This document shows positions 59,819 to 64,000 of a stretch of DNA of 64,000 bases, piece after piece (the first letter of the stretch is position 1; the number at the start of each line of letters is the position of its first letter). Made by a program: the position numbers and the translations under genes. The stretch is from Siphonodentalium dalli (Eukaryota; Mollusca; Scaphopoda; Gadilida; Siphonodentaliidae), in contig CP136061.1 of NCBI GenBank assembly GCA_032622095.1, positions 90,867,845 through 90,931,844 of the forward strand. Direction: 5' to 3'. Below the pieces are notes generated by a model, which worked only from the letters and a program-made list of their open reading frames with translations, had not been told where the DNA came from and made no database searches.

Positions 59819-60955
59819 TTTTGCTCAACTTTACAAATTGTCATAAGCTGGCGTCCGTCGCCTGTGTGTGCGTGTCCCAGTCTGTCAACAATTTCCTTCA
59901 GCGCGCCCTACAGGCCGCATCCCTCATTCGATCTTCACCAAACTTCATATGTAGATGTAAGCTATCGAATGTTTGCGAATGTGATTTGGGGGGGGGGGGG
60001 GCTGGCCCCGGGATGGTCGAAAGGACCGATAGGCCATTTCCTTCATACCTGCAAATCTATCGAATTTAGCTATCGAATTTTTTCCGAATTTAGCTTAAAA
60101 GCATGGCAGCCAGCACCCATCTTGGATTTCAAATTTGAAAGCAGAATAGCATCGACCATTCCACTGTGCAGGGCGCGTGTCCACGTTTGGTTATAACACC
60201 ATCACTGTTCGGTCTTGGCATAGAAATGAACCCTGTATTTGTTTCCAAATGACCAGTGAACAAGTAATCTCGGTTGGGATTCTCTGTTGCCCACGAAGAA
60301 CCATACAGCCGTTTTTATTGCGGGATCTTTTTTTAATTTTGCAGGCACGATTGTGATCACATGTAGATGGGAGCTATCGAATTTGAACGCTTTTCGATAT
60401 TGGCAGCCATCTTGGATTTTAATCTTTGGATGACTAATTCCTTTGCACACCTACATATGACATGCCTCGTCCGATCATCACCAATCTTCGTATGGATCTG
60501 CAGGGTGACCTCTAGATGGGAGCCTCCTATTTTGACCGAATTTAAAAAAAAAACGTGGCCGCGAGCAACCATCTTGGATTTCAAATTTGATATCCATCGG
60601 CACACCCCGCAAGTTGACCGCATTTATTGGAGAATTGATTTGTAAATTTACAGGTTTGTTAAGAATCACCTCTAGATGGGAGCTCTCAAATTTGAAGAAT
60701 TTTCGATGAAAAACATGGCCGCCGGCAGCCATCTTGGATTTTACTCTTTGCATGATTAAATCCTTTGGCACACCCTACATACAACATCCCTCATTCGATG
60801 ATCACCAAACTTCATAAGGATCTTTGGTGTGACCTCTAGATGGGAGCCTTCTATTTTGACCGAAATGAAAAGGCGACATTCGTTGAAAAACATGACCTCT
60901 TTATCATTCTATTCATTACTCGGCAAAAAATTAATTACTTCCCAAGTTGAGCTAC
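59819..60955 (+). repeat. 'gctcaactt' dispersed repeat array with inverted ends
   Basis: Starts 'tttgctcaactttac' and ends 'cccaagttgagctac'. Between them, ~155-165-base subunits carry 'cacctctagatgggagc', 'ggccgccggcagccatcttggattt' and 'ccctcattcgatgatcaccaaacttca'. Related to 42939-44340. Open frames on both strands are repeat shadows. A poly-G run at 59990 interrupts it. Confidence 0.75.
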
Positions 60956-61019
60956 ATTGTCATTGACACTTGCATTTATAAAATAAAAAAATATAATGCT
61001 ATGGCTTGAATAGGACATC

Positions 61020-61375
61020 ATATTGCATACATACAGTTTGTATTCATCAACTTATTTTGATCCCCGGAACCTGACCGTGATGCAATAAAAGCAAGCATCA
61101 TTTCAGACTTCACTCCGCCTCGGGGTTTTAATTCAGACAGAGAAATTTGGTTTGATCAGTTCACAATACAACTTAACAGTTAGTTCAAAGGATCAAATGT
61201 TTATTCGCAATATAGATCATATTTATAATGATATTATGAGGTATATCAATACATTCACTGTCAGAGTAGGTGTGCGGGACCACAACAGCATTCACGCCAT
61301 TCGGCGACGGAGAAGGCCGCCTCGGGCACCAGAGGCGCACCACCGGGACGATGCGCCTTTAGTACCCAGCGATTG
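61020..61375 (+). pseudogene. Unidentified coding-like fragment with a frame break
   Basis: One plus frame reads PEPDRDAIKASIISDFTPPRG...IWFDQFTIQLNS and stops at TAG ~61182. An overlapping frame continues SSKDQMFIRNIDHIYNDIMRY...HAIRRRRRPPRAPEAHHR to TGA at 61376. The two could be one coding fragment with a frameshift near 61165. The basic, proline-rich end is unusual for this AT-rich region. No family recognised. Confidence 0.25.
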
Positions 61376-61479
61376 AACTAATATGCACCAGCGAAAGTAT
61401 GGCACGTACACCACCACCAGGAGTGTGGCAAATTGTATGCAAGTTGAGTTGCGTGCAACAGTGGATAATTTACTCTAAT

Positions 61480-61565
61480 CGACCAGGGGGGGGGGGGGGG
61501 GTCGGAAAACATTTCCAGGCACGTGTGATGGGATGGGTGGGTGTCTCTCGGGTCCGAAAAGCAGT
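61480..61565. mobile_element. Poly-G-ended element fragment
   Basis: G16 then GTCGGAAAACATTTCCAGGC, the family end seen at 20450 and 62777. Confidence 0.55.
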
Positions 61566-62594
61566 TTTTACCATGTGCCAAATTTATTTTCCATTTCTGG
61601 TATTGAGTCTTATTTTTGATGTGTTTTGAACAGAAACAGGTCGTATATAGTTAATAGCAATGCTATACTATATATAGAGGTTATTTGAAGTTGGATCAGT
61701 TGCACAATGGCCAACAATAACCCAAATTCAACTTGATAGAACAAGAAACTGCGCTATTGGAAAAATAAAATTTAAACAGGATTCCATCCACTGATACAAC
61801 AAAATAAGAATAACTATGCAGAACTCAGCTGAAAATAAGCAATAACATGAAAGCACACTTGACCATATGTGACATGGAAATAAAGATATAATAAATAATG
61901 GAATAAAATAGACTTTTGACAACGTAAAACATAAATCTTAACATATCAATTGAAGGACAGCCGGGCCAGCTTGAACAATTTCAAATTGTTTTCCAAGTTA
62001 ATGTGGATCAGCTTGTAATGTTAATCATAGTAACAAAGATTTTATCGTCACTGATATCGTGAGCAAAAAAGAAGTGAGATTGGGCTATCCATCCATATGT
62101 TATTCCCAATTATTACGAAGCCTGTTACTTCAGGCAGTGGCTACCAGCCGGCCATTATACGCTATAACATGTTTCCTCAGTTCTGGTTTCTGAGATGCCC
62201 CAAGAAGAGTCATGCGGGTATATCATGGTTATGTTTGGTAATAACATTATTCTTCAAACTGGGATGAACTGGGATGAACAGTTGTATTTCCAGATGTTTT
62301 GATAAACAATTTGGTTCAAGCAATATATCACATAGCAAATATCAAAATATCAAATAATCTGAAATGTGTTGTACCATGTAGTCTGTAGAATACTCAAATG
62401 TGATTATGTGACTAGATCATGTGACTATATATTATGAAAATGAATGTTAATAAAAACTTTGGCACTCTGCCTATCCCTAGAAATGTGATTATGTTGACAC
62501 TTTCTTGATTAATGACACTTATATGATACATTCAAATAGAATCGTTATCTTCATTATGCACTGTTCTTTTAAAATCTCGCGCAATAAACTATTT
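61566..62594. other. AT-rich stretch, nothing recognised
   Basis: No exon or repeat unit recognised. Confidence 0.3.
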
Positions 62595-62777
62595 AGGGGG
62601 TGGGTGTCCAAAACTAACAGGAAAAAAATTCCTGAAACGGAAAAAAAAGAGTGGGTGTCCAAAATTGCCTGGAAAAAAAGGCCGGAAACGGAAATAAATT
62701 GGGTGGGTGGGTGGGCCCAGGCCGGAAAAATAAAAATGATCATGCGTGCCTGGAAATTTGTTCCGACCCCCCCCTGA
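62595..62777. mobile_element. Poly-G-ended short element
   Basis: 'agggggtgggtgtcc' at the left, a repeated 'ggtgtccaaaa...ggaaaaaa..cc.gaaacgg' unit, and 'gcctggaaatttgttccgac' with C8 at the right. Confidence 0.6.
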
Positions 62778-63880
62778 ATCGACCTTATAAAGTTCGTTAA
62801 TCTACCAAATATCGTTTTATTGTCGGAATTGAGTAATTTGGCGAAGTTCTCAACGCTGGGTTAGTTTCTGATCAATCTAGGAATATATCGTGCTCATATA
62901 TCACGAGACCATAATATTCATCGCCAATTTTGCCAGAATCGCATCTTGTGTATAATCTGGCTTATGTGTCTAATCCATACCATCTCCCAGTTTAGTTTGG
63001 CAGTCTAAGGTTCGAGAGTCGGAACTTAGTTAGCATGCATGTATCTGTTCTGCCTAAAATCGTAAGATCTTTTTCAAGGTCAAATTCTGCTTTAAATTTT
63101 CTGTATGTTGTACATTTTTGTGAATTAATAAGGTTTTGGTGATAAGCAATATGTGGCAATTGTGTGGCACTACCGTCTTACTTTTGGTTATTTTGTATGT
63201 GTGTATATATGATATAGGCTGCAAGTACACGAATGGATGTCGCCGCGTCACTACGTGTAGTTCTCATCAACTATCACATTGTTTTCAATTGATTTCGGCT
63301 ATTTTGGGATAGAGATGTTACAAGTATGGCATATCATATACATATCTGTATACTTAGTTTAATGTATTAATAGTGTAGACGCCAAGTGGTGCAGTTACTG
63401 CAAAATGTCCGCATTTTTCTATAGAGTCGGCCATCTTGGACGCAATATTGAATTGAGACTACCCCAAAGCAAAATATAGCTGATTCTGCATATGTTGTTC
63501 AACAAACAATTGCGCATATTTGGGACTAGAATATTTTCTCTATCAGTTTCCTCCGGGTATAATCATCTGGCAACCACACTGGGCTCAGCATATTCCACGT
63601 TGGGCACCTCCCGTATAATGAACACTACTGTTAAGAATTGCGAATATGATACTACGTATAATAAAAGGCCGTCCGGCCAGTGTCCCCCGAAAAAGTGGCT
63701 TCATTGGGGGCATCAGCTTTTCTGGAAAAAATAACAAGGACCCTAAATCCGATACTAAATTTCAGAACAATCCAACCAGTGCCTCCTGAAATGGTACACG
63801 GCAAACTCTAGATATTTATTTGTTAGTTTTACCTTCATCAATGCTGATGTTATCAGTGTTATTTGTATTCTAAGTCGTAA
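62778..63880. other. Intergenic stretch with one unidentified frame
   Basis: The plus frame 63492-63734 (80 codons) has no recognisable domain; nothing else seen. Confidence 0.25.
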
Positions 63881-64000
63881 AATGGCCCATAACTCTCACA
63901 AACCCATATTCGAACTTGATCTGTATTTTGGGCTGATAAACTACCATACTAAATTTGATTCAGATATGATCACACAAACTAAAGTTATCATCCGGAAACC
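63880..64000 (+). repeat. Start of a third copy of the hairpin-ended dispersed repeat
   Basis: 'aaaatggcccataactctcac', 'cccatattcgaacttgatctg' and 'actaaatttgattcagat' match 45835-46360; cut by the window end. Confidence 0.7.

Noticed and set aside
59798-60771. Frames on both strands in the 'gccatcttggat' array
   Set aside because: Dispersed repeat with frames open on both strands and no domain.

Overview
The window looks like intron-rich animal DNA, most likely from a marine lophotrochozoan such as a mollusc. The grounds are GT-AG exons with phase-1 modules, a very high load of transposon remnants and satellites, and dispersed repeats of the 'nnn-acggacggac' and 'gccatcttggat' kind that are familiar from bivalve and gastropod genomes. 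The phylum call is an inference from repeat style. No complete gene, rRNA or tRNA was recognised.

The coding signal I can support best lies on the minus strand. Four exon-like segments share intron phase 1 and together read like one secreted modular protein. They are an N-terminal hydrophobic segment with an EB-like cysteine module (about 56.3-56.5 kb), an EGF-like exon (36.3 kb), a PLAC-like six-cysteine exon (8.1 kb), and a second PLAC-like module that runs straight into an open Thr/Ser-rich mucin-like stretch of more than 230 codons and leaves the window at base 1. If they are one gene it spans more than 56 kb with introns of about 7-28 kb. Both the EGF exon and the PLAC exon have a degenerate tandem neighbour (36.8 kb and 7.9 kb), so the module array seems to be gaining and losing exons.

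The rest is introns and flanks filled with repeats. 0.9-6.4 kb: a hairpin-ended element, a 79-bp tandem repeat, a Helitron-like 5' end, a 42-bp minisatellite, a 368-bp duplication and a roughly 180-bp satellite. 7.7-10 kb: a foldback MITE and two tandem arrays. 11-23 kb: several terminal-inverted-repeat (TIR) elements. 23.5-25.8 kb: a palindrome array and a 380-bp satellite. 26.8-33.6 kb: one satellite array broken by a head-to-tail chain of Helitron-like elements, a 5'-truncated L1/Tx1-type LINE with a 14-bp target duplication, and a Mutator-like element with 73-bp TIRs and a 9-bp target duplication. 33.8-42.7 kb: minisatellites, the EGF duplication, and TIR elements. 43.1-44.0 kb: a CR1/L2-like LINE tail. 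45-46.4 kb: a repeat family ending in a hairpin. 50.2-52.5 kb: a long-TIR element. 56.5-58.6 kb: a 2.1-kb foldback abutting the EB exon. 58.6-64 kb: satellites and 'gctcaactt' repeats.

Most short ORFs in the window lie in these repeats and were left out. A few unidentified ORFs are listed at low confidence.
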